This document shows, piece after piece, positions 1 to 9,443 of a stretch of DNA of 64,000 nt; position 1 is the stretch's first letter; every line of letters begins with the position of its first letter. The notes under the pieces were generated by a model. That model made no database searches. It was not told the DNA's origin and was given only the letters and a program-made list of their open reading frames with translations. The position numbers were made by a program, and so were the translations under genes. Where the stretch lies: the NCBI GenBank assembly GCA_022842445.1, contig JALHPO010000002.1, positions 310,001-374,000 on the forward strand, written 5' to 3'. The stretch is from Nitrospira sp. (GTDB lineage Bacteria > Nitrospirota > Nitrospiria > Nitrospirales > Nitrospiraceae).

Positions 1-33
1 CTGGTTACCGATGTAACCGACAATGCCACACAT
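1..33 (-). CDS. glmS: Glucosamine-fructose-6-phosphate aminotransferase, N-terminal fragment
   Basis: Only the first 11 codons are inside the window; they read MCGIVGYIGNQ on the minus strand. This is the classic N-terminus of GlmS, where Cys2 becomes the catalytic nucleophile of the class II glutamine amidotransferase domain after Met removal. The ATG (31-33) follows a strong GGGGAGGTAG ribosome site that overlaps the glmU stop codon. GlmS makes glucosamine-6-phosphate from fructose-6-phosphate and glutamine, so glmU-glmS is a two-gene UDP-GlcNAc supply unit. Other amidotransferases start with MCGI too, but the VGYIG continuation and the glmU neighbour favour GlmS. Confidence 0.88.
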   Translation of the reverse strand, partial: MCGIVGYIGNQ

Positions 34-50
34 AGATGTTCCTACCTCCC
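34..50 (-). promoter_or_regulatory. glmS ribosome binding site overlapping glmU stop
   Basis: On the minus strand GGGGAGGTAG is followed by a short spacer and ATG. The TAG inside it is the glmU stop codon, so ribosomes finishing glmU sit on the glmS start site. This suggests translational coupling. Confidence 0.75.
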
Positions 51-1607
51 CTTTCTCTTGGACGGCGCGGATTTGGCTGACTTTTGCTCCCCGGCCGGCG
101 GTGATCCACCGGCGGAGCTCCGCGCCAGGATGATACGCCGCTTGGCCGCCCAATCCCCAATATTCTTCTGTGGTTCACGCGCGATCGCCAGCGAGTCAGC
201 CGGCACATCAACCGTCACAGTCGTACCGGCGGCAACCACTGCCCCGTCACCCACCGTCACCGGCGCGACCAATTGCGTATCACTGCCGAGAAAAACGTTA
301 TCCCCGATCGTCGTTTGATGCTTGCGGACTCCGTCATAATTGCACGTGATCGTCCCGGCGCCGATGTTGACCCCCTTGCCGATCTTCGCATCGCCGAGAT
401 AACTGAGGTGGTTGGCCTTCGATCCTTCCCCCAGATCCGTCTTCTTCATTTCAACAAAATTCCCCACTTTGGCTGTGCGCCTCACAAGAACGCCGGGCCG
501 CAGATGAACAAAGGGACCTACCATAGCATCGTCTTCGATTCGTGACTCGCGAAGCACGCAGTGATCCAAGATCTCCACACGATCGCCCACTTGGCAATCC
601 GTCAGCCGTGAATGGGAACGAAGGATACAGTCTTCGCCGATTTCGGTCCTGCCCTCAAGCGTCACATTCGGATGGAGCACCGTATCTTTCCCGATCGTCA
701 CCGCGGCATCAATCCACACGGAGCCGGGATCCAGCATCGTCACACCCGCGTCAAGCCAGCGTTCGCGGACCTGTTGCCGCACAACCTGTTCCGCCTCGGC
801 CAGCTGTTGCCTGGTGTTCACACCCAACCCCTCTTCCGGATCCTGAAGCGTCACGGCGACGACCCGCTGCCCTTGCGCTACCGCCATCCGCACGATGTCG
901 GTGAGATAAAACTCGCCCTGCGCATTATGCGGTTCCAGCTTGTCGAGCGCGCCGAACAGAAATTCGCCCGACACTACGTACGTCCCCACGTTGATTTCCT
1001 TCACAGCCTGTTCGGCGGGAGTGGCATCCCGATCCTCCACGATCTTGAGGACTTCGGACGACGCCACCCCACCCTGATGACTTCCGTTGGGCTGCCGTCG
1101 AATCACGCGTCCGTACCCGCCCGGGCTCTCCAACATTGCTGTGAGGATGGTCACGGTCGCCCCCTCCGAGTGATGGACGCGCAGAAGTTCACGCACCGTG
1201 CGTTCCTTCAGCAGCGGGGTATCGCCGTTTAGGATCAGATAGTTTGTCGGACGGGGTTCTTTTGCTCCAAAAAACACCGGGCGGCTTTGCAGCACGGCAT
1301 GGCCGGTCCCACGTTGCTCCGCCTGCTCAACAATGGTCACCGAGTCAGCTCCCGTCTTGTCCGCGATCCCCGCCTGAATAACCTTCCGAACATCATCGGC
1401 CTGGTGCCCGACAACCACCGCAATCCGATGCCCGGCCATCTGTAGCGCCAGATCGACGGCATAGAGAACCATGGGATGGCCGGCGACTCGATGCAACACC
1501 TTGGCGCGCTTGGACCGCATGCGTGTACCCTGCCCTGCGGCCATCACAACCACACTAAGCCCGCGAAGCTGTGGTTCGCCCCTGCGGCGATCCGGCAACG
1601 ATTTCAT
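42..1607 (-). CDS. glmU: Bifunctional GlmU: GlcN-1-P acetyltransferase / GlcNAc-1-P uridylyltransferase
   Basis: Makes UDP-GlcNAc for peptidoglycan and surface glycans in the cytoplasm. The N-terminal uridylyltransferase carries the AAGQGTRM nucleotide loop (residues about 23-30) followed by KVLH. The C-terminal part is a left-handed beta-helix with hexapeptide repeats and the NHLSYLGDA and CNYDG acetyltransferase motifs. I chose ATG 1607 because GAGGGGG lies just upstream; an upstream in-frame extension would run into the DUF502 gene. At about 521 residues it is longer than the usual 450-460. The extra length is a basic, low-complexity C-terminal tail ending KSAPSKRKGR. It lies 28 bases after the DUF502 gene and directly before glmS. 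Confidence 0.96.
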   Translation of the reverse strand: MKSLPDRRRGEPQLRGLSVVVMAAGQGTRMRSKRAKVLHRVAGHPMVLYAVDLALQMAGHRIAVVVGHQADDVRKVIQAGIADKTGADSVTIVEQAEQRGTGHAVLQSRPVFFGAKEPRPTNYLILNGDTPLLKERTVRELLRVHHSEGATVTILTAMLESPGGYGRVIRRQPNGSHQGGVASSEVLKIVEDRDATPAEQAVKEINVGTYVVSGEFLFGALDKLEPHNAQGEFYLTDIVRMAVAQGQRVVAVTLQDPEEGLGVNTRQQLAEAEQVVRQQVRERWLDAGVTMLDPGSVWIDAAVTIGKDTVLHPNVTLEGRTEIGEDCILRSHSRLTDCQVGDRVEILDHCVLRESRIEDDAMVGPFVHLRPGVLVRRTAKVGNFVEMKKTDLGEGSKANHLSYLGDAKIGKGVNIGAGTITCNYDGVRKHQTTIGDNVFLGSDTQLVAPVTVGDGAVVAAGTTVTVDVPADSLAIAREPQKNIGDWAAKRRIILARSSAGGSPPAGEQKSAKSAPSKRKGR

Positions 1608-1635
1608 CGAACCCCCTCGATCATCATATTCTGCA

Positions 1636-2304
1636 TCATCCGATGGGCACTCCTGCATCCGGCTGCTTGACTTGCTTCCACTTGGCATCGGCATTAAGCC
1701 CCGCCGTCAACGGAGTTGACGGCGAATACAGTCCGCCCGACACAATCAGCTTCATTGCCTCTTCCACGCTGATATCCACCGACGTCACTTCCCGCTCAGG
1801 GACTAAAAGAAAATATCCGGACGTCGGATTAGGCGACGTCGGCACATACACATGGACCAGTGGGTCCTGACTCAGTGTCGTCGTCTCTCCCTTCGTCACT
1901 CCCGTCACGAACGCAAAACAGTAGTGACCATTCTTGGGAAATTGAATCAACACCACACGGCGGTATGAACCATGATCGGAAAATGAAAGGATATCCATCA
2001 TGGACTTCAAGGTCGAGTAGATCCCTCGAACCAACGGGAGACGAGCCAGCCAGCCCTCCCAAATCGTCACCACGGCCCGCCCCATGAAGTTGGCCGTGAG
2101 CAGTCCGGCCAAAAAGATCAGCAAAATGAGCATCACGATGCCCAGTCCAGGCACATAATGACTGGGGGCCAGCCGAGCGACAATATCGCCCAAGATGCCA
2201 TCCACCGTGACAAACAAAGTCTTCAGAATGAGGATCGTTCCCCAGATCGGGGTGACCACAAGGAGACCGGTCAAAAAATAGCGTTTTAAAGCGGGTTTCA
2301 GCAT
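1636..2304 (-). CDS. DUF502 family membrane protein
   Basis: A 222-residue protein of the DUF502 (LIKE-COV) family. It has two hydrophobic segments, at about residues 8-28 (after MLKPALKRYF) and 53-75, then a soluble part with the family-type GTILILKTL, LPLVRGIY and FPKNGHYCFAFVTG stretches. The function is unknown; the family is an inner-membrane protein often found near cell-wall or nucleotide-sugar genes, and here it precedes glmU-glmS. The ATG has only a weak ribosome site. The gene diverges from tmk across an AT-rich spacer. Confidence 0.88.
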   Translation of the reverse strand: MLKPALKRYFLTGLLVVTPIWGTILILKTLFVTVDGILGDIVARLAPSHYVPGLGIVMLILLIFLAGLLTANFMGRAVVTIWEGWLARLPLVRGIYSTLKSMMDILSFSDHGSYRRVVLIQFPKNGHYCFAFVTGVTKGETTTLSQDPLVHVYVPTSPNPTSGYFLLVPEREVTSVDISVEEAMKLIVSGGLYSPSTPLTAGLNADAKWKQVKQPDAGVPIG

Positions 2305-2429
2305 CGTGTCCAGGTTCGCAACAAGCCCAATACAAGGTAATACTTATACAAGTTCATCATACAGAGTTATTTACAGATGCCGCAAGCTTTTTATTGCTCT
2401 TTTCAATAGGTTAGCCCACTTCTGAAAGT
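2305..2429. promoter_or_regulatory. AT-rich divergent spacer, probable promoter region
   Basis: This stretch between the DUF502 gene (minus) and tmk (plus) is clearly more AT-rich than its surroundings, with TATAAG-like and TTATTT words on both strands. It is the only room for the two divergent promoters. I cannot fix -35/-10 pairs with confidence. Confidence 0.35.
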
Positions 2430-2527
2430 GCACGACATGCGTGAAGTGCGCGACTCGCGTGACGAGCAGGTCCACTCCCTGCCAGTCGCGCTTGTCCCGC
2501 CCATCTCACCCGTCTCGCGTGAGGCGA
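2430..2527. repeat. Intergenic hairpin array, family D copy 1
   Basis: A GC-rich imperfect inverted repeat. The left arm has GCGCGACTCGC and GACGAGCAGG words, the apex lies around GCAGGTCCACTCCCTGCC, and the right arm has CTTGTCCCGCC and CCCGTCTCGCG. It shares about 24 of 26 bases in the left arm and 23 of 25 in the right arm with the copy at 38172-38291, 35 kb away. It lies in the tmk leader and is open in the tmk frame, giving a spurious N-terminal extension (RDSRDEQV..LVPPISPVSR). Confidence 0.75.
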
Positions 2528-2610
2528 ATGTCGGCAAGATCCCGTCTTGCTATTCACCCGACGCCGGCATAGGATCGCCTCCGAAATTCTTGACCATTCA
2601 GGAGTCGCCG

Positions 2611-3285
2611 TTGTCGTTATCGTCACGAAACCTTACAGGCATCTTCATGACGCTGGAAGGGGGCGAGGGCAGTGGAAAAACCTCGCAGGCCCTCCGCCTG
2701 TGCCAATTCCTGACTGCACAGGGGTATGATGTCCTGCATACAAGAGAACCGGGAGGGACGTTAGTCGCAGAACGGCTTCGCAATATTTTACTCGACCGCT
2801 CCGATGAAGCCATCGCTCCGGAAACAGAAGCGCTGCTCATACTCGCCGCCCGCCGCCAACATGTCGATCATGTAATCAGGCCGGCGCTCTCGCGTGGAAA
2901 GTTGGTCGTCTGTGACCGGTTTTCCGATTCCACGATAGCCTATCAAGGATACGCCCGTGGACTCGACCTGAAGCAATTGCGCGCGATGAACGAGTGGGCG
3001 ACAGGCAGGCTCACCCCGCATCTTACATTGTTATTCGATGTCCCCATCGGAGTCGGACTCCGACGGCGGCGCGGACAGGCCGGTGGCCAGAACCGGCTCG
3101 ACTTGGAAACCCGCCGGTTTCACTCCAACGTCCGCGCCGGATTTCACGCGTTGGCAAAACGCGAACCGCGGCGAATCAAAGTCATCGATGCGCAACCCTC
3201 TCTGGACTCCGTCGCAACCACGGTGGAAACACTCGTCCTGAGTTGGCTGCGCACCGTACAGTCCCCTAAGCGACGGCGGCGATAA
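2611..3285 (+). CDS. tmk: Thymidylate kinase
   Basis: Phosphorylates dTMP to dTDP in the cytoplasm. The P-loop GGEGSGKT (residues 17-24), the DRFSDSTIAYQGYARG substrate/lid region and a basic C-terminus are present. The TTG at 2611 has AGGAG six bases upstream and gives 224 residues, the family length; ATG 2647 would start within the first beta strand. The reading frame is open further upstream only because the family D repeat happens to be open. Three bases separate it from holB, as in many bacteria where tmk and holB are paired. Confidence 0.94.
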   Translation: MSLSSRNLTGIFMTLEGGEGSGKTSQALRLCQFLTAQGYDVLHTREPGGTLVAERLRNILLDRSDEAIAPETEALLILAARRQHVDHVIRPALSRGKLVVCDRFSDSTIAYQGYARGLDLKQLRAMNEWATGRLTPHLTLLFDVPIGVGLRRRRGQAGGQNRLDLETRRFHSNVRAGFHALAKREPRRIKVIDAQPSLDSVATTVETLVLSWLRTVQSPKRRRR

Positions 3286-3288
3286 CCG

Positions 3289-4317
3289 ATGCCCTTTCAC
3301 GACATCACCGGCCACGAGCGTCCGATCGCCTCGATCAAAGCGGCGCTGAGCCACGGGCGATTGGCCCATGCCTACCTCTTTCATGGCGAGGCCCATATCG
3401 GAAAAGCGCTCACCGCCATGCGGCTGGCGCAAGCGTTGAATTGCGAGCGTCCCTACCCGGCGGACGATCAGGACAGTTGTGGCCTCTGTCGATCCTGCGT
3501 ACAGATTCTCGCGCGGACTCATCCCGACTTCGTCGTGATCGAACCGGACCAGGAACTGGCTGTCCCGCAGATCAAGATTGAACAGGTGCGTGATCTTGAA
3601 CAGCAGTTTATCTACCGGCCGTTGATGGGAGAGCGAAAAATTTGCCTGATCGATGATGCTGATCGATTGACGATCGGCGCGGCTAACGCGCTGCTCAAGA
3701 CACTGGAGGAACCGCCTGGACATGGGCTGTTCATCTTGATTTCCAGCCGCCCGCAGGCGTTGCCCATCACCATTCGTTCGCGCTGCCAGTCGCTTCGATT
3801 CTCACCGCCTGCTCACACACAAATAGAAGCCGCATTGATCTTAAAACGGGAACTCCCGCCGAGTGACACGCACTTCCTGACTCTTTTCACCGAAGGCCGT
3901 ATCGGAGAGGCCCTCACCTTGGATCTTGAAGCCCTGCGCGCGCGACAGCGCGAATGCCTCGACCTGGTAGCACCGGCTACCCTGACATCCATTACCAACA
4001 TCCTGACATCAGCTGAAAGTTTGGCAAAAGCCGACCGCGGCGTCGAGGTGCTCACCTGGCTCCGCCGGTGGATTCGCGATCTCGTCATCGTGCTCGTCGG
4101 CGGCGATCGAGAATATCTGCTGCATCTTGACCAGATGGAACAACTCCACCGGTACGCCCAACAGGCTGATGTCGGCTCGTTGCTGGATCTGCTCAATGAG
4201 ATCGAGCGCACAGAGCAACAGGCAACGCGCCACCTGAATGTGCACATGGCGCTGGAAACCATTCTCCTCCGTTTACGCGACGCCCTCGGTCTCGCCCAAA
4301 CCGGGGCGCCGGCCTAG
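3289..4317 (+). CDS. holB: DNA polymerase III subunit delta prime
   Basis: Clamp-loader AAA+ subunit of the replicative polymerase. It has a P-loop-like GEAHIGKA (residues 33-40), a four-cysteine zinc module (Cys52, 64, 67, 70; spacing CGLCRSC), the LIDDADRL Walker B region, LLKTLEEPP and the RSRC arginine-finger (sensor) motif. The P-loop is degenerate (GKA rather than GKT/S), as expected for delta prime subunits that do not hydrolyse ATP. Its 342 residues are typical. The ATG lies three bases after the tmk stop. Confidence 0.93.
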   Translation: MPFHDITGHERPIASIKAALSHGRLAHAYLFHGEAHIGKALTAMRLAQALNCERPYPADDQDSCGLCRSCVQILARTHPDFVVIEPDQELAVPQIKIEQVRDLEQQFIYRPLMGERKICLIDDADRLTIGAANALLKTLEEPPGHGLFILISSRPQALPITIRSRCQSLRFSPPAHTQIEAALILKRELPPSDTHFLTLFTEGRIGEALTLDLEALRARQRECLDLVAPATLTSITNILTSAESLAKADRGVEVLTWLRRWIRDLVIVLVGGDREYLLHLDQMEQLHRYAQQADVGSLLDLLNEIERTEQQATRHLNVHMALETILLRLRDALGLAQTGAPA

Positions 4318-4354
4318 AATCCTCGTCACCAACCTGGTATCTTTCCATCCGGCC

Positions 4355-6373
4355 ATGAGCAAGCAGGACACCTTCTACATTACGACGCCGATCTACTACG
4401 TCAACGACGTGCCGCACATCGGCCACGCTTACACCACGATTGCCGCCGATGTCCTCGCGCGCTATTGGCGGTTGCGCGGCCGCGACGTGTTCTTCCTCAC
4501 CGGGCTCGATGAGCATGGACAGAAAGTCCAGCAAGCCGCAGCCAAGGCAGGCATTGATCCCCAAGCCCACTGCGACAAGCTCGCCCCACAGTTCCAGGAC
4601 CTCTGGAAACGGCTGAATATTTCGAACAATGCCTTTATCAGAACGACCGACGTTCAGCACAAATCAATTGTTCAACAATACCTTCAATATCTATTCGATA
4701 AGCAGCTAATTTACAAGGCTGACTACACTGGATGGTACTGTACGTTCGATGAGCGGTTCTGGACTGAAAAAGATGTGGTAGGTGGCCTCTGTCCCGACTG
4801 TAAACGTTCCGTCGAACAGCTCAGCGAGCACAATTATTTTTTCAAGATGGGACAGTACCAGGACCGCCTGATCGACCACATTAAACAGCACCCGCACTTC
4901 ATCCGGCCCGAATCCCGCCGCAATGAAGTCCTGGGGTTCTTAACCACCCAGAAACTCAGCGACCTGTCGATCTCCAGACCGAAATCTCGGCTGTCGTGGG
5001 GCATCGAACTCCCTTTTGACAAAAACTATGTCACCTACGTCTGGTTCGACGCACTCGTGAACTACGTCTCCGCCCTGGAGTACCTACCGCAACAAAAACC
5101 GGCCGGGAACCGATTCTGGCCTGCGAACGTCCACCTGGTCGGCAAAGATATTCTCACTACCCACGCTGTGTACTGGTCCACGATGCTGATGGCTTTGAAC
5201 ATGCCGTTGCCAGAAACCATCTTTGCACACGGCTGGTGGACGGTGGATGGCGAGAAAATGTCGAAGAGCCGCGGCAACGTTGTCGATCCCAACAAGATGG
5301 CCGAAACCTACGGTGTCGATGCCTTCCGCTACTTCGTTTTGCGTGAAGTACCGTTCGGGCAAGACGGAGATTTTTCAGAACCGGGAATGGCACGACGGAT
5401 AAACAGCGACTTGGCTAATGGCATCGGCAATCTCTTGAGCCGAACCTTGACCATGATAGATCGCAACTGTAACGGCCTTATTCCTCATGTGCCCCAGGGC
5501 TATCTTGAGCTAGAGAGCCAAAAGTACCCCCGACTTCTTTTTGCAAAGAATCAGCTTCGCTTACTGGGCAATTCCCTCGAAAAATTCTTCGGGAATCTCG
5601 AATTCAACGATTTACTCCTCCAGATCACAAGCCGAGTCACTGACATTGATGTCTTCATTGACGAGCACGAGCCCTGGAAACTCGTAAAAGATCCAGACAA
5701 GCGTAGTGAGCTGAACGCCGTCCTCTATACAGCAGCAGAATGTCTTCGCATTTTGAGTCTCTATATTTCCCCCTTCATGCCGAGCACTGCAAGGGGTATC
5801 GCTGAGCAGCTTGGGCTTGATACCAATTTCGATGCACCGCTTCTGGAGCAAGAATTTGAGTGGGGCAAATTGCAAGGCGGGGCGAAGATCCGAAAGGGCA
5901 ATGCCCTCTTCCCTCGTATCGAAGTACCGAAACCACAAGGAGCAAAAATCGTGAGTGAATCACCAGCGCCTTCTCCGCCGATACCGGCTGCGTCAACAAC
6001 TACCGCCATCCCTTCAACGGCACTGGCAGCCCCTACACCGGCCGCACCGGCCCAAATCACCATCGACGACTTCATGAAGATCCAGCTCAAGACCGCGAAG
6101 GTGCTGAGCGCCGAGCGCGTGCCGAAATCGGAAAAGCTGCTCAAATTGCAAGTTTCCCTCGGCACGGAACAACGGCAGATCGTGGCCGGCATCGGAAAGA
6201 AATATGAGCCGGAATCTCTGGTGGGCAAAACGATTGTCATCGTAGCAAACTTGAAACCGGCCAAGTTGATGGGCATCGAATCGCAAGGCATGGTCCTCGC
6301 GGCAGGAGACAGCGAGGTGCGAGGCCTCGCCACAATCCTGGAAGAAGTCGATCCCGGCACCAAAGTGAAATGA
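4355..6373 (+). CDS. metG: Methionyl-tRNA synthetase with C-terminal tRNA-binding domain
   Basis: Charges tRNA-Met. The class I signatures HIGH (residues 21-24) and KMSKS (301-305) are present, with a CPDC-containing zinc knuckle in the connective peptide. An Ala/Pro/Thr-rich linker (about 540-565) leads to a C-terminal OB-fold EMAP/Trbp111 domain (DFMKIQLKTAKVL to GMVLAA). The start at ATG 4355 (MSKQDTFYITTPIYY) fits the family; the open frame upstream overlaps holB and is not used. At 672 residues it is a full-length, dimer-type enzyme. The last bases overlap the next gene as ATGA. Confidence 0.96.
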   Translation: MSKQDTFYITTPIYYVNDVPHIGHAYTTIAADVLARYWRLRGRDVFFLTGLDEHGQKVQQAAAKAGIDPQAHCDKLAPQFQDLWKRLNISNNAFIRTTDVQHKSIVQQYLQYLFDKQLIYKADYTGWYCTFDERFWTEKDVVGGLCPDCKRSVEQLSEHNYFFKMGQYQDRLIDHIKQHPHFIRPESRRNEVLGFLTTQKLSDLSISRPKSRLSWGIELPFDKNYVTYVWFDALVNYVSALEYLPQQKPAGNRFWPANVHLVGKDILTTHAVYWSTMLMALNMPLPETIFAHGWWTVDGEKMSKSRGNVVDPNKMAETYGVDAFRYFVLREVPFGQDGDFSEPGMARRINSDLANGIGNLLSRTLTMIDRNCNGLIPHVPQGYLELESQKYPRLLFAKNQLRLLGNSLEKFFGNLEFNDLLLQITSRVTDIDVFIDEHEPWKLVKDPDKRSELNAVLYTAAECLRILSLYISPFMPSTARGIAEQLGLDTNFDAPLLEQEFEWGKLQGGAKIRKGNALFPRIEVPKPQGAKIVSESPAPSPPIPAASTTTAIPSTALAAPTPAAPAQITIDDFMKIQLKTAKVLSAERVPKSEKLLKLQVSLGTEQRQIVAGIGKKYEPESLVGKTIVIVANLKPAKLMGIESQGMVLAAGDSEVRGLATILEEVDPGTKVK

Positions 6374-7221
6374 CACCGGCCGCCCTCCTTCCGTTCGGCT
6401 TGGCTCTCTCTGTCTTCTTGTTCCCCTGCTTGGCAACTCCGGCCCATAGCCAGACCTTTCCCGAATTCCCACTCAATGGACCTCAGTCGACGACGGTGCT
6501 CGTGAGGGTTGTCGCACATGGGGCGATGGTACTGGGCCGTGACGTCGGCGGGGCCCGCGTCACCATCACCGATGTCGCGACCGGACAGATTCTGGCAACC
6601 GGCCTGCAACAAGGCGATTCCGGCGATCAGAATCAAATCATGCGGACCCCCCGCATGATAGGAGAACCGACCTATAGCTCTCGTCCCTCCGCCGCCTACA
6701 CCGCGACGTTGGATCTACAACAACCGACATTAGTAGAAGTCTCTGCAGAAGGCCCCCTCGCCTATCCCGCTGCGCTCCAGAAAGCCACCAAGACTCTGCT
6801 GCTGATACCGGGCCAGAACCTCACACAGGACGGCATCGTGTTGCAGCTCCATGGCTATCTGGTCGAGATTGATCAGCCCAAGCCTCAAGAAGCTCTGATC
6901 GCCAAAGATGACGTCACGCTGCGCGCCTCAGTCCGAACCCTGTCCGGCTCAGTGGTCCGTCCTCATGGAGATTGGGATTCTCGCAAGGTCCGCATTTACG
7001 GAGAGATCCTGATCGGAGACCGGATCGTCGAACGGTTACAACTGTTTTACGATGAAGCAAGCCGCACGTTCCAAGCTCCGTTCTTCGTACCGCTGCCCAC
7101 AGACGCGCCGAACGGCATCACGTTGCGCGTCGTTGCCGCAGACCAGGCCGGAGGGAATTTCGGAGTTAGCCATGCGACATTCGCAATCCGGCATGAACGC
7201 CTGCCAAAGAAAACACGCTGA
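6370..7221 (+). CDS. Exported protein of unknown function
   Basis: I do not recognise a named family. The protein (283 residues) has a clear signal peptide, with a hydrophobic run at about residues 4-22 and a likely cleavage after AHS. The mature part is rich in beta-type segments: a carboxypeptidase-regulatory-like stretch (GARVTITDVATGQILATG, TYTATLDLQQP-type region) and a C-terminal Ig-like stretch (SVRTLSGSVVRP, YDEASRTFQAPF, ITLRVVAADQAGG). It is probably periplasmic. Its ATG overlaps the metG stop (ATGA), so it is translationally coupled to metG even though no functional link is obvious. Confidence 0.75.
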   Translation: MTPAALLPFGLALSVFLFPCLATPAHSQTFPEFPLNGPQSTTVLVRVVAHGAMVLGRDVGGARVTITDVATGQILATGLQQGDSGDQNQIMRTPRMIGEPTYSSRPSAAYTATLDLQQPTLVEVSAEGPLAYPAALQKATKTLLLIPGQNLTQDGIVLQLHGYLVEIDQPKPQEALIAKDDVTLRASVRTLSGSVVRPHGDWDSRKVRIYGEILIGDRIVERLQLFYDEASRTFQAPFFVPLPTDAPNGITLRVVAADQAGGNFGVSHATFAIRHERLPKKTR

Positions 7222-7591
7222 TAATACGACTGCATCTTTTTCACATCGTAATCATGCAGGCCTTCATAGGCTGCTCCTTATCAGCGCCGGAAACCGGATA
7301 ACGTTCACCAGCCCCTTGAACGACTCGGTCGGCCGGAGCGAAGCCAGAACCACAATTCCTTTCAAGTGATCGATGCGCTCAAATTGAAACTTGGTATGGC
7401 AGTACCCGATCACAGTTCAGAAGCCGATGCCCACAACGCCCGGGGCAGCCCCCTACTATTTGGGCATGACAAAGAATCATACAATTCTGGTATTCTAGTC
7501 CCGGCCGGACGCCCCCCAACGTACATAACCTGACTTGAGACAGGTTGTGTGGTGGCATAGACATGTCGCCGATTATCGGAAGGAAAACCAG
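7222..7591. other. 370-base spacer with one stem-loop
   Basis: No supportable gene lies here. A stem-loop is present at 7523-7550, and the 60 bases before it are AT-rich enough to hold the promoter of the DUF4403 gene, though I cannot assign hexamers. Confidence 0.5.
7523..7550 (+). other. Stem-loop in DUF4403 leader
   Basis: ACATAACCTG and CAGGTTGTGT pair over 10 positions (one G-T) around an eight-base loop, about 40 bases upstream of the start codon. It has no T-run, so it is more likely a leader structure than a terminator. Confidence 0.4.
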
Positions 7592-9058
7592 ATGCTTCCT
7601 AAATCAGCACACACTTCTCTTATAGCCTGGTCCTTGTTGCTAGCCTTGGCGGGCTGTTCCATAAGCGACGGCATCATTCGTCCACCGAAGCCGGCGCAAT
7701 TGCCGGCGAAACAGAACCTGATAGCTCCAGCAGAGGATTCCGCCATCAGCGTTCCCATTCATGTAGACCTTTCCGCATTTCTCGATGCGGCCAACGATGA
7801 GAACCTAATCCCAAAGAAATTTGATCATTGGGGGAGCTACCTCAAAACCCCCAAAGGCGCCGCGTACAAATACTATGCGGAGCGGGATGATTTTGCGATG
7901 GATCGCTCTGGCTCTCAGCAATCTATCAGCACAGATCAAAGCACTACGCTCCGTGATTGGTGGAAAGGTGTTGACCCCCCAGGTTCTTACGTATCCATCA
8001 GCACTGCCCTTCGCTACAAGATTGGAACTGATCCCCACATCACTCAATGCGGCGATGGCAATGAATGGCCAAGAAGAGCCGTACTGAATGGAAATATCGC
8101 ACTCGGGCTGACACCGAATTACGGCTTGTCGGCATCTGTAAGCAGCATGGCTGTGACCACAACCGACCCCTGCAAATTGCACGTCGCCGATAGCGACATT
8201 TCCCAGGAAGTCAACAATAGGCTGACGAACGGTGTACGTGGAGGGCTGAACAATGCGGTCGCGCGCATCAACGCGATGACCGTTAAATCCCACGTGGAAG
8301 ATGTGTGGAACACGCTGCTCAAACCAATACAATTAGAACCGGACGCGTGGCTTCTCCTCAATATCGAAAAAATACGACATGCCGGATTTTCAGGGATTGG
8401 CCCGGTTGTCGATGACACCATTCAGGTCATGGCAAAACCTGTTATCGTGTTCGGCACCGAACCTCCTTCTGCGCCCGCACCGCTTCCCCAACTTGACACT
8501 CAACCGGCTTCCACTGAATTCCACGTCGTCGCTGATGCTCCTATAGAATACAGCACACTCTCCAAGGCGCTTGCGAGCAGGCTAAAAGGAGCGCGCTTCT
8601 CTTACAAAGATGATCATATTCGAATTACAAATGCATCGATCTATGGGAATGGCGGGAACCAATTGGTGATCCGGATTGATTTTTCCGGGGATGTACAAGG
8701 GCATGTGTACTTTGTCGGGACGCCGGAGATGAACGTACTCACGCAAACCGTACACATCGGCGGCATCCGCTACGACTCCGCCACAGAGAAGCTGCTGCTG
8801 AAGAAAGCCGATTGGATCTATGGTTCTGCATTCCGAGATTTTATTTCGAATGAAGCTGTTCTCGGAGTGGGGCCGGCGATAGACCGGCTGCGCGGCCTTT
8901 TTACGGCCGCACTCAATCGCTCCATAAATCCGACTATCTCGATGAATGGAACTGTGTCGTCAGTGCAAGGAGTTGGTGTGTTCGCCGATGTCAACGCGCT
9001 CTACGTCCGGGCCATGAGCGACGGAGCTCTCGACTTGAAAGTTATGGGCACGCGCTGA
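7592..9058 (+). CDS. DUF4403 family lipoprotein
   Basis: A 488-residue lipoprotein. The N-terminus MLPKSAHTSLIAWSLLLALAGC ends in a lipobox, so Cys is probably lipidated. The rest fits the DUF4403 family, built as two related halves with paired beta segments (for example IPVHVDLS near the start and the DGALDLKVMGTR ending), and proposed to be lipid-binding TULIP-like. The ATG at 7592 has GGAAGGA seven bases upstream; the longer open frame lacks a signal sequence at its start. It is probably anchored in the outer or inner membrane facing the periplasm. Function is unknown. Confidence 0.85.
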   Translation: MLPKSAHTSLIAWSLLLALAGCSISDGIIRPPKPAQLPAKQNLIAPAEDSAISVPIHVDLSAFLDAANDENLIPKKFDHWGSYLKTPKGAAYKYYAERDDFAMDRSGSQQSISTDQSTTLRDWWKGVDPPGSYVSISTALRYKIGTDPHITQCGDGNEWPRRAVLNGNIALGLTPNYGLSASVSSMAVTTTDPCKLHVADSDISQEVNNRLTNGVRGGLNNAVARINAMTVKSHVEDVWNTLLKPIQLEPDAWLLLNIEKIRHAGFSGIGPVVDDTIQVMAKPVIVFGTEPPSAPAPLPQLDTQPASTEFHVVADAPIEYSTLSKALASRLKGARFSYKDDHIRITNASIYGNGGNQLVIRIDFSGDVQGHVYFVGTPEMNVLTQTVHIGGIRYDSATEKLLLKKADWIYGSAFRDFISNEAVLGVGPAIDRLRGLFTAALNRSINPTISMNGTVSSVQGVGVFADVNALYVRAMSDGALDLKVMGTR

Positions 9059-9443
9059 AACTCTCTCAGTGGCTCACAGCCAGAAATCGGAGATGCGATC
9101 ATTGTATTGATGGCCACCAAAGCGTATGCTGACTCATCGTATGATCCAGTGGACTCGTCTCACCATCTCGGCAGGAGAACGGGGCTATGGCTTCGAAATT
9201 CTCCACTTACGTTATCTCTCCCGACTGCACCGATGGTCATCATGATCCCGTAACTCGCATATCTTGCGTCAGTTCTAGCCGTTACTTCCCTCTAGATATT
9301 CCTGTTCCTTATCCGATGATCCAACTGATTCACTTGTTCATCGCAACGACTGCGTATCATTCCAGCAACTACATATCGTACCCCTTCATGAAGCCACGGC
9401 GTATGGCGCCGATGCATTCGTGGAGAAACCAAGGAGGTCTCAC
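9059..9443. other. 385-base spacer without a convincing gene
   Basis: An ATG at 9187 preceded by AGGAG opens a frame that runs into the haem-protein gene. Its translation is Ser/Pro/His-rich with no domain, and it overlaps a well-supported start, so I do not call it. I see no hairpin or repeat here. Confidence 0.45.

Noticed and set aside
2428..2610. Long N-terminal extension of thymidylate kinase
   Set aside because: The extension is encoded by a family D hairpin array also found at 38.2 kb; TTG 2611 has a good ribosome site and gives the family length.
5761..6636. Minus-strand open frame of 291 codons opposite the metG 3' end and the next gene
   Set aside because: Antisense to a conserved tRNA-binding domain; no motif and no ribosome site.
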